The position numbers and the translations under genes were made by a program. From Flavobacteriales bacterium (GTDB taxonomy: Bacteria; Bacteroidota; Bacteroidia; Flavobacteriales_D; Sanyastnellaceae): a DNA stretch of 33,208 nucleotides. The stretch lies in the NCBI GenBank assembly GCA_022428285.1, contig JAKMCX010000014.1, forward strand, positions 1-33,208, given 5' to 3'. The notes below the pieces were generated by a model. That model saw only the letters and a program-made list of their open reading frames with translations, was not told where the DNA came from and searched no databases. This document shows, one piece after another, positions 8,683-17,102 of the stretch; the stretch's first letter is position 1; each line of letters opens with the position of its first letter.

Positions 8683-11600
8683 ATGAAGTCTCTTCTCGCA
8701 CTGGTCCTCGCCATCGGCTTGGGTCTGTTTTCGGCTGCTTTTGGTCAAAACTGCGCCGTGACCGGCCTGGTCAAGGACGGTTTTACTGGTGAACCCCTCA
8801 TTGGTGCCTACGTGATGTCTGGGGAGGCGATTGTGCCGACTGACATTGATGGCCGCTACAGTTTGAGCCTTCCCCAAGGGGAGTGCACCATCAGTTTCTC
8901 CTACATCGGTTACGAAGCCGCGGAGAAAAAGGTGGTCCTCACAGGGGCGGCGATGACCGTGAATGCCAAATTGGAATCCCTGGTTCTCGGAGAGGCCGTG
9001 GTCGCTGCGGACTTGGCCATTGACAGGAAAACCCCCGTGGCTTTCACCAACGTCCTTCCGGCACAAATCCAAGAGGAGCTCGCGGGACGTGACTTGCCGC
9101 TGATTTTGAACTCCACGCCAGGTGTTTACGCCACACAACAAGGTGGTGGAGATGGAGATGCGAGGGTGACCATTCGCGGATTTGACCAGACCAACCTTGC
9201 GGTGATGGTAGACGGCGTTCCCATGAACGACATGGAGAACGGATGGGTCTATTGGAGCAATTGGGCAGGTTTGGACCTGGTCGTGCGCACCACCCAAGTG
9301 CAGCGCGGACTGGGCGCCAGCAAGCTGGCCATCCCCTCGGTGGGCGGTACCATCAACATTCTCACTGGAGGTGACGAGAGCGGAAACGGACGGCTCACCT
9401 TTCTGTCAGAAGTGGGCAATTACGGCTACTACCGAAACAGCCTTGCCGGCGTGATTGGAAATCAAGAGAAGGGCTTCTTGCATTTTGTGGGATCCTACAA
9501 AACCAACCAAGGTTTTGCCGAAGGCTTGGAATCAAAGGCCTATGCCTACTACCTCAAGGGCCGCAAGACCATGGGCAACCACAACGTGAGTTTCACGGCA
9601 TTCGGTGCGCCCCAGCGGCATGGCCAACGCGCCTACCAAATGCAGGTGTACGAGTTTGACTCGGAGTTGGCAGAGCAGTTGACGGACGACAACGGCCAGC
9701 AAGAATTGGGAGAGGTCATCTCAGGGCTGGGCGAGACTGCGATTGTTTCGCGCGGCCGCGGATTCAATGAGTTCCTGGTCAACTACGACGAGGTTTACTA
9801 CAACTACAACGAGGCCACAGGCCAGGTGGACACCACCTATGGCGAATCGCGTCGCTTTAACTCTCGCCAGAACTATTACTTCAAGCCGATTTTCACGGCG
9901 CGGGATGTTTGGAGCATCAGCGATAAGTCTACGCTCATCACCACCGCCTATGCGAGCTTCGGAAAAGGTGGAGGCGAGGCGTTGAACAGCACGCCGGGCA
10001 GCCGAATCGCCGATGGCACCATCGACCTGCAGCCCACATGGAACGCCCACCAGTTGTTTGAGTTTGGGGCCAACGGTCTCAACGTAGACGAAAACGGCGA
10101 ACGCAAAGGGTCCAACTTCATCCGGATCGCGCACAACGACCACCGCTGGTACGGCGCGCTTTCCAACTTCACGACCCAAGTTTCCAAGGAGCTCAGCTTT
10201 AGCACGGGCTTGGATGTCCGCCACTACACCGGCAGCCATTACCGGACCATCGGTGACATGTTCGGTGCCGACTACTACGACGCACCCGATGACCGCAGGG
10301 ACCAAAATGCGGACTTTGATGCGCCGTTGCGTGAAGGCGACAAATACTATTACTCCGACGATGGCCAAGTGGCCTGGGGAGGCACATACATGCAGTTTGA
10401 GTTGGACAAGTACACCTACTCGGCTTTTGTCAATGTCTCTGCTGCCCAGAGCTGGTACCGCGGCATCGACTATTTCCGGCCCAAGGTGGTCACACTGGAT
10501 GGCGACACTTACGAAGTGCGCTCCACAGACGAATGGCGCCTCATTGGAGAAGACGATTGGTCCACCGGAGCTTTGGCCAACGGCACCGTGCTGACTGCAG
10601 ACAATCCCGGGCTCGAGACATACTCCACCGATTGGGAACGTCTCAACAGCGCGACCATCAAGGCCGGCGGCAACTACAACATCAACGAGTGGATGAATGC
10701 CTACACCAACGTGGGGTACTTGAACCGGGCGCCGCTGTTCAATTCGGTGTTTGACATCAACAACAACCTCATCGAAGGTTACGAAAACCAGTATGTCAAG
10801 GCTGTGGAAGTGGGCGTGAAATATGCCAAGGGCCGTTTTGCTTCCAACCTCAATGCCTACCGCACCGGATGGGAAAACAAGGCCGTCAACCGTTTCTACA
10901 GTGTAGGCGGGCTGTGGAACGACCCCAACCTCTCGATCTACGCCGACACTTCCACCACAGCGGGCCGCCAAGACCTGTTGCTCTTGGGTGAAGACGACCG
11001 CGCCATCGAAGACGTGGACTGGGCCAACGAGCAGGCCAACATCATCGAAAACGTGGACCGCAACCTCGGCTACAACCTGCTCAACGCAGACGCCGTGCAC
11101 TCGGGGATCGAATGGGACTTTGCCTATGACATGACCGATAAGCTTGATGTTCAGGGTGTCTTCTCTGCAGGCAACTGGCGGTGGACAAGCAATGAGCGTG
11201 TGGACCTGGTCAACCGGAACACCAATGCATTCATCACCAGAGCGGGTAGCGGCACTGTGGCGGACACCCTTGTGAACCTCGACGGAGTTAAGGTGGGAGA
11301 CGCTGCGCAGCGCCAAATCTCAGCCGCTTTCAGCTACCGCCCCAAGCGCGGTACCTACCTGTCCGTTCGAAACACTTGGTTCTGGCAGCATTATGCGAAT
11401 TTCTCTCCCGGCGATGTGATCACACAGGGAGCGCCAAAGGATGTCTGGGTCACCCCCGCCTACGCGCTGCTCAACGTCAACGCCGGTACAACATTTGAGG
11501 TATCGGACAACGCCCTCTTGAGGTTGCGTGTGAGCGTGACCAACGTCTTGGACAAGCTGTACATCGCCGACGCTACCAACAACTCTCAATATGCCCCCAA

Positions 11601-11712
11601 CCCTTACGGCCTCGAAGGAGGAAGCGGAAGGGCTGAAGTCTTTGTAGGACCTCCCCGCATGATACGTGTGAGTGCCGTGCTCGAACTCAAGGGACTCCAA
11701 AACCCACGCTGA
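8683..11712 (+). CDS. TonB-dependent receptor with N-terminal carboxypeptidase-like regulatory domain
   Basis: A complete 1009-residue outer-membrane transporter. A signal peptide (1-21, ending AAFGQ) is followed by a CarboxypepD_reg-like beta-sandwich (about 25-105; TGEPLIGAYV, DIDGRYSLSL, FSYIGYE), a plug domain (about 115-230) with RGFDQTNLAVMVDGVPMND and SVGGTINILTGG, and a long 22-strand-type barrel to the C terminus. Such receptors import large or scarce substrates using TonB/ExbBD energy. The motif NDMENGWVYWSNWAGL is typical of a Bacteroidota subgroup that I recall being found beside secreted OB-domain or endonuclease proteins, which fits the gene two bases downstream. No SusD partner is present, so a classic polysaccharide utilisation locus is unlikely. 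The ligand is not evident from sequence. Confidence 0.93.
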   Translation: MKSLLALVLAIGLGLFSAAFGQNCAVTGLVKDGFTGEPLIGAYVMSGEAIVPTDIDGRYSLSLPQGECTISFSYIGYEAAEKKVVLTGAAMTVNAKLESLVLGEAVVAADLAIDRKTPVAFTNVLPAQIQEELAGRDLPLILNSTPGVYATQQGGGDGDARVTIRGFDQTNLAVMVDGVPMNDMENGWVYWSNWAGLDLVVRTTQVQRGLGASKLAIPSVGGTINILTGGDESGNGRLTFLSEVGNYGYYRNSLAGVIGNQEKGFLHFVGSYKTNQGFAEGLESKAYAYYLKGRKTMGNHNVSFTAFGAPQRHGQRAYQMQVYEFDSELAEQLTDDNGQQELGEVISGLGETAIVSRGRGFNEFLVNYDEVYYNYNEATGQVDTTYGESRRFNSRQNYYFKPIFTARDVWSISDKSTLITTAYASFGKGGGEALNSTPGSRIADGTIDLQPTWNAHQLFEFGANGLNVDENGERKGSNFIRIAHNDHRWYGALSNFTTQVSKELSFSTGLDVRHYTGSHYRTIGDMFGADYYDAPDDRRDQNADFDAPLREGDKYYYSDDGQVAWGGTYMQFELDKYTYSAFVNVSAAQSWYRGIDYFRPKVVTLDGDTYEVRSTDEWRLIGEDDWSTGALANGTVLTADNPGLETYSTDWERLNSATIKAGGNYNINEWMNAYTNVGYLNRAPLFNSVFDINNNLIEGYENQYVKAVEVGVKYAKGRFASNLNAYRTGWENKAVNRFYSVGGLWNDPNLSIYADTSTTAGRQDLLLLGEDDRAIEDVDWANEQANIIENVDRNLGYNLLNADAVHSGIEWDFAYDMTDKLDVQGVFSAGNWRWTSNERVDLVNRNTNAFITRAGSGTVADTLVNLDGVKVGDAAQRQISAAFSYRPKRGTYLSVRNTWFWQHYANFSPGDVITQGAPKDVWVTPAYALLNVNAGTTFEVSDNALLRLRVSVTNVLDKLYIADATNNSQYAPNPYGLEGGSGRAEVFVGPPRMIRVSAVLELKGLQNPR

Positions 11713-11714
11713 AC

Positions 11715-13904
11715 ATGAAATACATTTCACTTCTCTCGCTGTTCATCGCCGCTGCGGCGGGCTCGGCATGCGCCCAAGACAACATTCTCGACATGCGCGA
11801 GAATTACAACATCGGTGACGTCGTCACCGTCTCTGGGGTGGTCACCAGCGACGACAATCTGGGTTCGGTGCGTTACCTCCAAGACGCCACCGCTGGCATC
11901 GCCCTCTACCCCGGCGCTGACTGGTCTGATTGGGATGCCACACCCGCCATTGGCGATTCGCTGACTGTGACCGGTGAGATCACCGAATACAACGGCCTGC
12001 TAGAAGTCGGTCCCAACTTGTCTGCTGTCACTTTTGAGGGCACAGGAATGGTTCCCGAGCCCCAAGTGGTGTTGCCCTCCGCATTGGATGAGGGCCTAGA
12101 GGGAGAGCTGGTCCGCATCAATGGCGTCACCTTTCCTCTGGCTGGACAGGAAATCACGGCCAACACCTATGACTTCACCGCCGATGGCGAAACCGGCATC
12201 ATCTACGTCCGCAACAGCAACAGTCTGGTGGGTGAGACACTGACTGGGTGCGCGGTGGACCTCATCGGCATTGTGTCTCAGTTCTCCTTTGACGGATTCG
12301 GTGGGTATCAATTGCTGCCCCGCGGGCCCGTCGATTTGATCCCCGCCTCGGGCATTTGCTACACCTCACCGGTGGTGCAGACCAACATGAGCGCGACCAG
12401 CTTCACCCTGTCGTGGAGCACGGACCTCGCCTCTGATGGCGTCATCGAATACGGGCTCACTGAGGCCCTCGGCATGAGCGCTGCAGGTGCAGCGGGCAGT
12501 GCCGAACACAGCGTTGACCTGACCGGTCTTGAAGCCGGCCAGATCTACTTCGCTCGGGCCATTTCAACCTTGCCCGACGGAGAGGCTGCGGCTTCTCCCA
12601 TTCGCCCCTACGCCACAGTATCGGGCTCCTCGGGCGACATCCACGTGTACTTCAACGGCCCCGTGGATGTCAGTGTGGCCACTGAAGAAGAGGCCATATC
12701 GCTGGGCACAGACATGAACGACACAGTGGCGGCTTGGATTACCTCAGCCCAATACACATTGGACGTGGCCGCGTACAATTTCAATGACCAGACCTTGGAA
12801 GACGCCTTTGAAACCGCTGCCAACAATGGCGTGGATATCCGTTGGATTTACGAAGACCAAAACGCCAATGTGGGCCTCGGCAACTTGCCGGCCTCCATCG
12901 TGACCCACCCGCGCACCGACGGCGAGGGCAGCGGCATGCACAACAAGTTCATCATTGGAGATGCTGAATACGTGAACCAGGCCTTCGTGCTGACCGGATC
13001 CACCAACCTCACCACGGGCAACCTGGTGCAGGACCTGAACAACGCCATTGTATTTGAGGACCAAAGCTTGGCCCGTGCCTACACCATGGAGTTCAACGAA
13101 ATGTGGGGCAGTGATGGCATGACACCTGACGCAGGCAATGCCAAGTTTGGCCCCGATAAGTCGTGGAATACACCTTCCAACTTCCTCATTGGAGGCAGCC
13201 CGGTGGAACTCTATTTCTCACCTTCCGACGGCACCACCAGCGCCATCAAACAGCAGATCGAAGCGGCGGATTCTGAATTCGAATTCGCCCTGCTTACCCT
13301 GACGCGCGACGACCTTGGCGAAGCCATTTCCACGCTCGGTGAGAGCTTCTTTGTGACGCCCATTGGCGCGATCGAGCAAGTCAACACAACGGGCAGCGAA
13401 TACGACAACCTGCTGTCTTCTGGTGTTCAGGTCTACCACCACGACATCAGCAACGACCTCCACCACAAGTATGCCATCGTGGACCACGCCTCTCCTGGCA
13501 ATGACCCGGTGGTCATCACGGGGTCACACAACTGGTCTTCTTCTGCCGAGAACGTCAATGACGAAAACACCGTCATCGTGCACGATGCGCGGATCGCCAA
13601 CCTGTACCACCAGGAGTTCAGGGCCATCCTCATTGCCCTCGGGGTTATCAGTTCGGTGGACACGCCAGACGGCAGCCCGCTGTGCACGGTATACCCCAAC
13701 CCGGCCACTGACGTGCTCTCCGTGCGCTGGGAGGCAAATGCCGAACCCGGCACGTTGGTCCTGCACGACATCTCCGGCCGCGCAATACTCCAAGCGCGCC
13801 TTGGTGCGACCACCACGCGCATTGCGCTGGGGGGTGTGGCATCCGGAGTTTACACCGCCACGGTAAACGGCCAGGGCCTGCCCACGCGTATCGTGATTGA
13901 ATGA
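11715..13904 (+). CDS. Secreted OB-fold / FN3 / phospholipase-D-like phosphodiesterase with T9SS sorting domain
   Basis: A 729-residue exported enzyme. Order: signal peptide (1-20, ending SACAQ); an OB-like beta region (about 30-210; DVVTVSGVVTSDDNLGSVRY and DSLTVTGEITEYNG) resembling the nucleic-acid-binding modules of YhcR/ExeM-type extracellular nucleases and DUF5689 proteins; a fibronectin-III-like domain (about 217-300); and a PLD-superfamily domain with two intact HKD motifs, His409/Lys411/Asp416 (MHNKFIIGD, then GSTNLT) and His583/Lys585/Asp590 (LHHKYAIVD, then GSHNWS). The C terminus (YPNPATDVLS from 660) is a T9SS type A sorting domain. The motifs predict phosphodiester cleavage outside the cell; nuclease is favoured over lipase because of the OB-like part and the GS(T/H)N pattern, but this is inference. 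It starts two bases after the receptor stop, implying translational coupling. Confidence 0.9.
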   Translation: MKYISLLSLFIAAAAGSACAQDNILDMRENYNIGDVVTVSGVVTSDDNLGSVRYLQDATAGIALYPGADWSDWDATPAIGDSLTVTGEITEYNGLLEVGPNLSAVTFEGTGMVPEPQVVLPSALDEGLEGELVRINGVTFPLAGQEITANTYDFTADGETGIIYVRNSNSLVGETLTGCAVDLIGIVSQFSFDGFGGYQLLPRGPVDLIPASGICYTSPVVQTNMSATSFTLSWSTDLASDGVIEYGLTEALGMSAAGAAGSAEHSVDLTGLEAGQIYFARAISTLPDGEAAASPIRPYATVSGSSGDIHVYFNGPVDVSVATEEEAISLGTDMNDTVAAWITSAQYTLDVAAYNFNDQTLEDAFETAANNGVDIRWIYEDQNANVGLGNLPASIVTHPRTDGEGSGMHNKFIIGDAEYVNQAFVLTGSTNLTTGNLVQDLNNAIVFEDQSLARAYTMEFNEMWGSDGMTPDAGNAKFGPDKSWNTPSNFLIGGSPVELYFSPSDGTTSAIKQQIEAADSEFEFALLTLTRDDLGEAISTLGESFFVTPIGAIEQVNTTGSEYDNLLSSGVQVYHHDISNDLHHKYAIVDHASPGNDPVVITGSHNWSSSAENVNDENTVIVHDARIANLYHQEFRAILIALGVISSVDTPDGSPLCTVYPNPATDVLSVRWEANAEPGTLVLHDISGRAILQARLGATTTRIALGGVASGVYTATVNGQGLPTRIVIE

Positions 13905-15139
13905 GGCGGGCGCCTGCGTTTTGGGCGGGACTCCTCTGCGTGATGGGCGGTTTGTCTTGGACAAGCTGTGCTACCCTCTCTGAACCGGAAACCGCGCTGG
14001 ATTCGGCGTGCCATTTTCCTGCAGGAACGTCCCTGCCCGGTCTGACTGCCGGTCCGGACGGTCCAGCGCTCTTGTTTACCGAGGTTTCCGGGGATACCGT
14101 GGCCGTGCGCTGGGCCAAGTGGTCGGCTACAGGCTGGCAGGACACCGTCACCATAGCCACCGGAACGGATGTGCTGGTCAATTGGGCGGACCGACCTGGT
14201 CTGGCTTTTGATGGCGCAGGAGGGGGCCATGCGCATTGGTTGGTGATGGACCCCCGTGGAGACTTCTGTTATGGCATTGAAACGGCCCACAGCCAAGACG
14301 GGGGCCGCACCTGGTCTGCGCCAGACCGCCCCCACCGGGATACGGCCGTGGCTGAACACGGTTTTGGCCAGTGGATGGTAGGAGGCGATGGTGCGCTCTT
14401 CGCCTGGCTCGACGGCCGGCATTTCGACGGCCACCCCAACCCCGCCAAGGCCCCCATGGAAGTGCGGGCCGCTCGTTGGACCGCAGCAAAGGGATGGTCT
14501 AAGGAAACGGTGCTCGACAGCAGCGCCTGCACCTGTTGTCCGCTGGCGACGGCTCCGGCGGGCGCTGCCCACCTGCTCACGTATCGGGACCGCACTGCGG
14601 AGGAAATTCGCGATTTCAGTGAGGTCCTTGTGGGCAGCGACAGTGCAGGAATGGCCGCCCTGCAGACCGGGCCTGCCCCCATTGGCGCCGATGGATGGCA
14701 AGTCGCCGGTTGTCCGGTCAACGGCTCTGCCCTCGCCGCCGGAACGGAGCGCACCCTCGCCGTTTGGTTTACCAATGCCGGAGATGTCCCAAGGATCCGC
14801 AGTGCTTGGAGAACAGACGGGGGCGCTTGGTCGGCCATAACGGACCTCCAACAGCACCAAGCCGTGGGACGCGTGGCGGCTGCAGTGGATGGCCGCGGCC
14901 ATTTCCATGCGGCATGGATGGAAAGAATAGATGAGAAGCCCCGGCTTATGGGCCAATGCTGGAACCCCCAGGGGAATGCACTGCTCCCTGCTCCGGTGGT
15001 CCTGCAAGAGGTGGATGACGCCCGGGCGGGCGGGTTTCCAACGATGACCGGATTGGCTGGTCCTGGCGTCATGCTGGCCTGGACGACAACGGGGAAGGAA
15101 GCCCACGTGCGCAGTGCAACGTGGACCCCTTCCCCGTAG
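13901..15139 (+). CDS. BNR/sialidase-like beta-propeller lipoprotein with Cys motif
   Basis: A 412-residue predicted lipoprotein: hydrophobic N terminus ending TSC (Cys23). The body looks like a six-bladed BNR/sialidase-type propeller. One clear Asp-box, SQDGGRTWSAP (131-141), is visible, with repeating W-x-x-DGG strands, for example WRTDGGAWSA (303-312). Conserved-looking features are ACTCCP (209-214), YRDRTAEEIRDFSEV (228-242) and GCPVNGSAL (270-278). I recall the same Cys-Cys and GCPvnG elements in proteins annotated exo-alpha-sialidase but lacking the sialidase catalytic set. Four clustered cysteines suggest a metal- or redox-linked role rather than glycosidase activity; this is inference. 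Its ATG overlaps the phosphodiesterase stop codon (ATGA), so it belongs to the same operon. It converges with the M43 protease gene. Confidence 0.8.
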   Translation: MRRAPAFWAGLLCVMGGLSWTSCATLSEPETALDSACHFPAGTSLPGLTAGPDGPALLFTEVSGDTVAVRWAKWSATGWQDTVTIATGTDVLVNWADRPGLAFDGAGGGHAHWLVMDPRGDFCYGIETAHSQDGGRTWSAPDRPHRDTAVAEHGFGQWMVGGDGALFAWLDGRHFDGHPNPAKAPMEVRAARWTAAKGWSKETVLDSSACTCCPLATAPAGAAHLLTYRDRTAEEIRDFSEVLVGSDSAGMAALQTGPAPIGADGWQVAGCPVNGSALAAGTERTLAVWFTNAGDVPRIRSAWRTDGGAWSAITDLQQHQAVGRVAAAVDGRGHFHAAWMERIDEKPRLMGQCWNPQGNALLPAPVVLQEVDDARAGGFPTMTGLAGPGVMLAWTTTGKEAHVRSATWTPSP

Positions 15140-15161
15140 GAAGCCGTTTTGACCCGGTGGA

Positions 15162-16895
15162 TTACTCCACCACCAATCGGATGACGTCTTCTGCTTGTCC
15201 GCTGGCGGCCCTGACGAAATAGATGCCCGCATCCAGTTCGCTGACATCAAGGTTGATGGCTGTACCGTCTATGACTTGGCGCTCAATGACCATGCGGCCA
15301 AAGGCGTCCGTCACGAAGAGGCCCACAACGCCTTCAGACCCCAAACTCACTTCCACGCGCACGGCGGCGTCGGTCGGGTTGGGGTATGCAAACACCTCTG
15401 CAAGGGCGGCCCTTTCGCCAGCGCAACTGCTAGAATTGGAATCGCCCGCGGTGAAGCTGCAAATGGGCGAGAATCCTGAAGCGTCGCCGTCACAATTGGT
15501 CCGGACCTGCCATTCGTAGGTCACGTTGTTGGTGAGGCTCGAAGCTGTGATGCTCGTTTCAGTGGTGGTGGCCTCACCCGTCCATGTTGTGGTGCCCGCT
15601 TGGCGGAACTGTACAACGTAATTCACTGCACCTGTTACCGCATCCCAGGTCAGTGTGGCGCGCTTCCGCTTGATGTTCACGGCCGCCGTTCCAGCAGGTG
15701 CGTCGCACGTACCGGAGAAGCAAGGCGTGCAATCAGGTCCTCCGCAGTCTACACCGGTCTCGCTTCCGTTTTGGATGCCGTCGTTGCAAGTGGCAGGACA
15801 TGAGGGGCAATCGGGACCGCCGCAATCGACGCCAGTCTCATCGCCGTTTTGTACGCCGTCGTCACAAGTGGCTACCGCACAAGGGGCACATGATCCGCCG
15901 CAATCGACGCCGGTCTCATCGCCGTTTTGCACACCGTCACTGCAGGTGGGCACTGTTGTGCCTCCGCAGCCTCCTGACTGGGTCAAGGAATACCGGAAAC
16001 CACCGGGCGCGAACATGGCCTGCATGCGAAGGCCTTGGCCATCCGTGTAGAGGTTCATGCAAGCATCATCGGAATAATCCATGTAATTCTGGACCATGTC
16101 TGTTGTTCCACAGCTCACATGGCCGACGGCGCAGCTGTAGTTCGGGCCGTCCGATAATGGGGTATCCGAAACGAAATCATCCACACTGCATCCGCCATCT
16201 CCCCATATGTGGCGCAGGTTGAGGTAGTGGCCCACCTCGTGGGTGCACGTGCGGCCGAGGTCGAACGGCGAAGTGGCCGTTCCTGTGGTGCCGAAATAGG
16301 CATAATCCACCACCACACCATCCGTGGAGGAGGGACCACCTGGGAACTGAGCGTAGCCCAACAGCCCGCCGCTCAGGTTGCACACCCAGATATTGAGGTA
16401 GGAAGAAGGATCCCACGGCGTCAGGCCTTGGTTGCCTTTCATGGCATCGTTGGCTTGCCAAGAGGGCTTGTTGCTCGATTTGCGGCGGATGCCATTCGTC
16501 GCATTTCCGCTGGGATCGACACTGGCCAGGCAGAATTCGATTTCGGTATCGGCAGCCTGCGACCAGGTGTTGTCCGCATCGCTGTTTGTCCTGCGGAAAT
16601 CACCGTTGAGGACATCAATTTGCGATTGAATTTGTGCGTCAGAGATGTTTTGGGCGTTGGTCTTGTAAATGACGTTGACCACCACGGGTATGGAAACCAC
16701 ATTGGCATTCCTCAACGCTGGCGTGTTGACGTAGTCGCGGGTGAATTGCTCGATCTGCTCCAGCTGCTGGTGATACTCGACGTGTTCCTGCAGCAGGCGG
16801 TCGAGGTTGCCCATGGTGTGACAGGTGCGCTCTTGGGCACTCAAAAGGGTCGCTCCTGCCAACAGGAAAGCGCAAAAGAAGTAACGAAGGTTCAT
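15162..16895 (-). CDS. Pappalysin-type (M43) secreted zinc metalloprotease with FN3 and T9SS sorting domain
   Basis: A 577-residue secreted protease of the M43 metzincin family. A signal peptide (1-20, ending LLSAQ) is followed by a propeptide-like helical part with IPVVVNVIYK (69-78), the zinc site HEVGHYLNLRH (219-229; Glu220 catalytic) and the Met-turn QNYMDYSDDAC (269-279), all diagnostic. After the catalytic domain come three tandem Cys-rich units (318-392), one FN3 domain (about 400-485) and a T9SS type A sorting domain (YPNPTDAAVRV, from 504). Family members cleave extracellular proteins. The ATG at 16895 is chosen because it opens directly into the signal peptide; an in-frame ATG at 16931 would add 12 polar residues. 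It shares the 207-base intergenic region with the divergent FAS1 gene. Confidence 0.92.
   Translation of the reverse strand: MNLRYFFCAFLLAGATLLSAQERTCHTMGNLDRLLQEHVEYHQQLEQIEQFTRDYVNTPALRNANVVSIPVVVNVIYKTNAQNISDAQIQSQIDVLNGDFRRTNSDADNTWSQAADTEIEFCLASVDPSGNATNGIRRKSSNKPSWQANDAMKGNQGLTPWDPSSYLNIWVCNLSGGLLGYAQFPGGPSSTDGVVVDYAYFGTTGTATSPFDLGRTCTHEVGHYLNLRHIWGDGGCSVDDFVSDTPLSDGPNYSCAVGHVSCGTTDMVQNYMDYSDDACMNLYTDGQGLRMQAMFAPGGFRYSLTQSGGCGGTTVPTCSDGVQNGDETGVDCGGSCAPCAVATCDDGVQNGDETGVDCGGPDCPSCPATCNDGIQNGSETGVDCGGPDCTPCFSGTCDAPAGTAAVNIKRKRATLTWDAVTGAVNYVVQFRQAGTTTWTGEATTTETSITASSLTNNVTYEWQVRTNCDGDASGFSPICSFTAGDSNSSSCAGERAALAEVFAYPNPTDAAVRVEVSLGSEGVVGLFVTDAFGRMVIERQVIDGTAINLDVSELDAGIYFVRAASGQAEDVIRLVVE
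15720..15944 (-). repeat. Three tandem Cys-rich repeats in the M43 protease
   Basis: Three successive units of 22-26 residues read C(S/D/N)DG(V/I)QNG(D/S)ETGVDCGG followed by two further cysteines. The DNA copies are similar but not identical. They sit between the catalytic domain and the FN3 domain, where they probably form a disulfide-stabilised stalk. Confidence 0.85.
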
Positions 16896-17102
16896 ATGGG
16901 GGGGGTAGTTTCTTTCATCAAGTAATACCAATCCTTCGATTCATCCATGCCTAACCGCATGACTTTCATCACTTTGGTGACAAAAACCAACTGACGTGGT
17001 CCTATCGCTGCATCATCCCTCATGCAGTTCATGCCAATTTTCGGCGCCCTGAACATTCTCAGTTACGTCCTGTTACTCCCTTGAATCACACAAATACTAA
17101 CC

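Noticed and set aside
9721-11316. 531-codon minus-strand open frame inside the TonB receptor
   Set aside because: Antisense to the receptor barrel; composition is that of a GC-rich shadow frame.
15720-15944. CRISPR-like or satellite array
   Set aside because: The repeats are in-frame, degenerate at DNA level, have no unique spacers and encode Cys-rich protein units.
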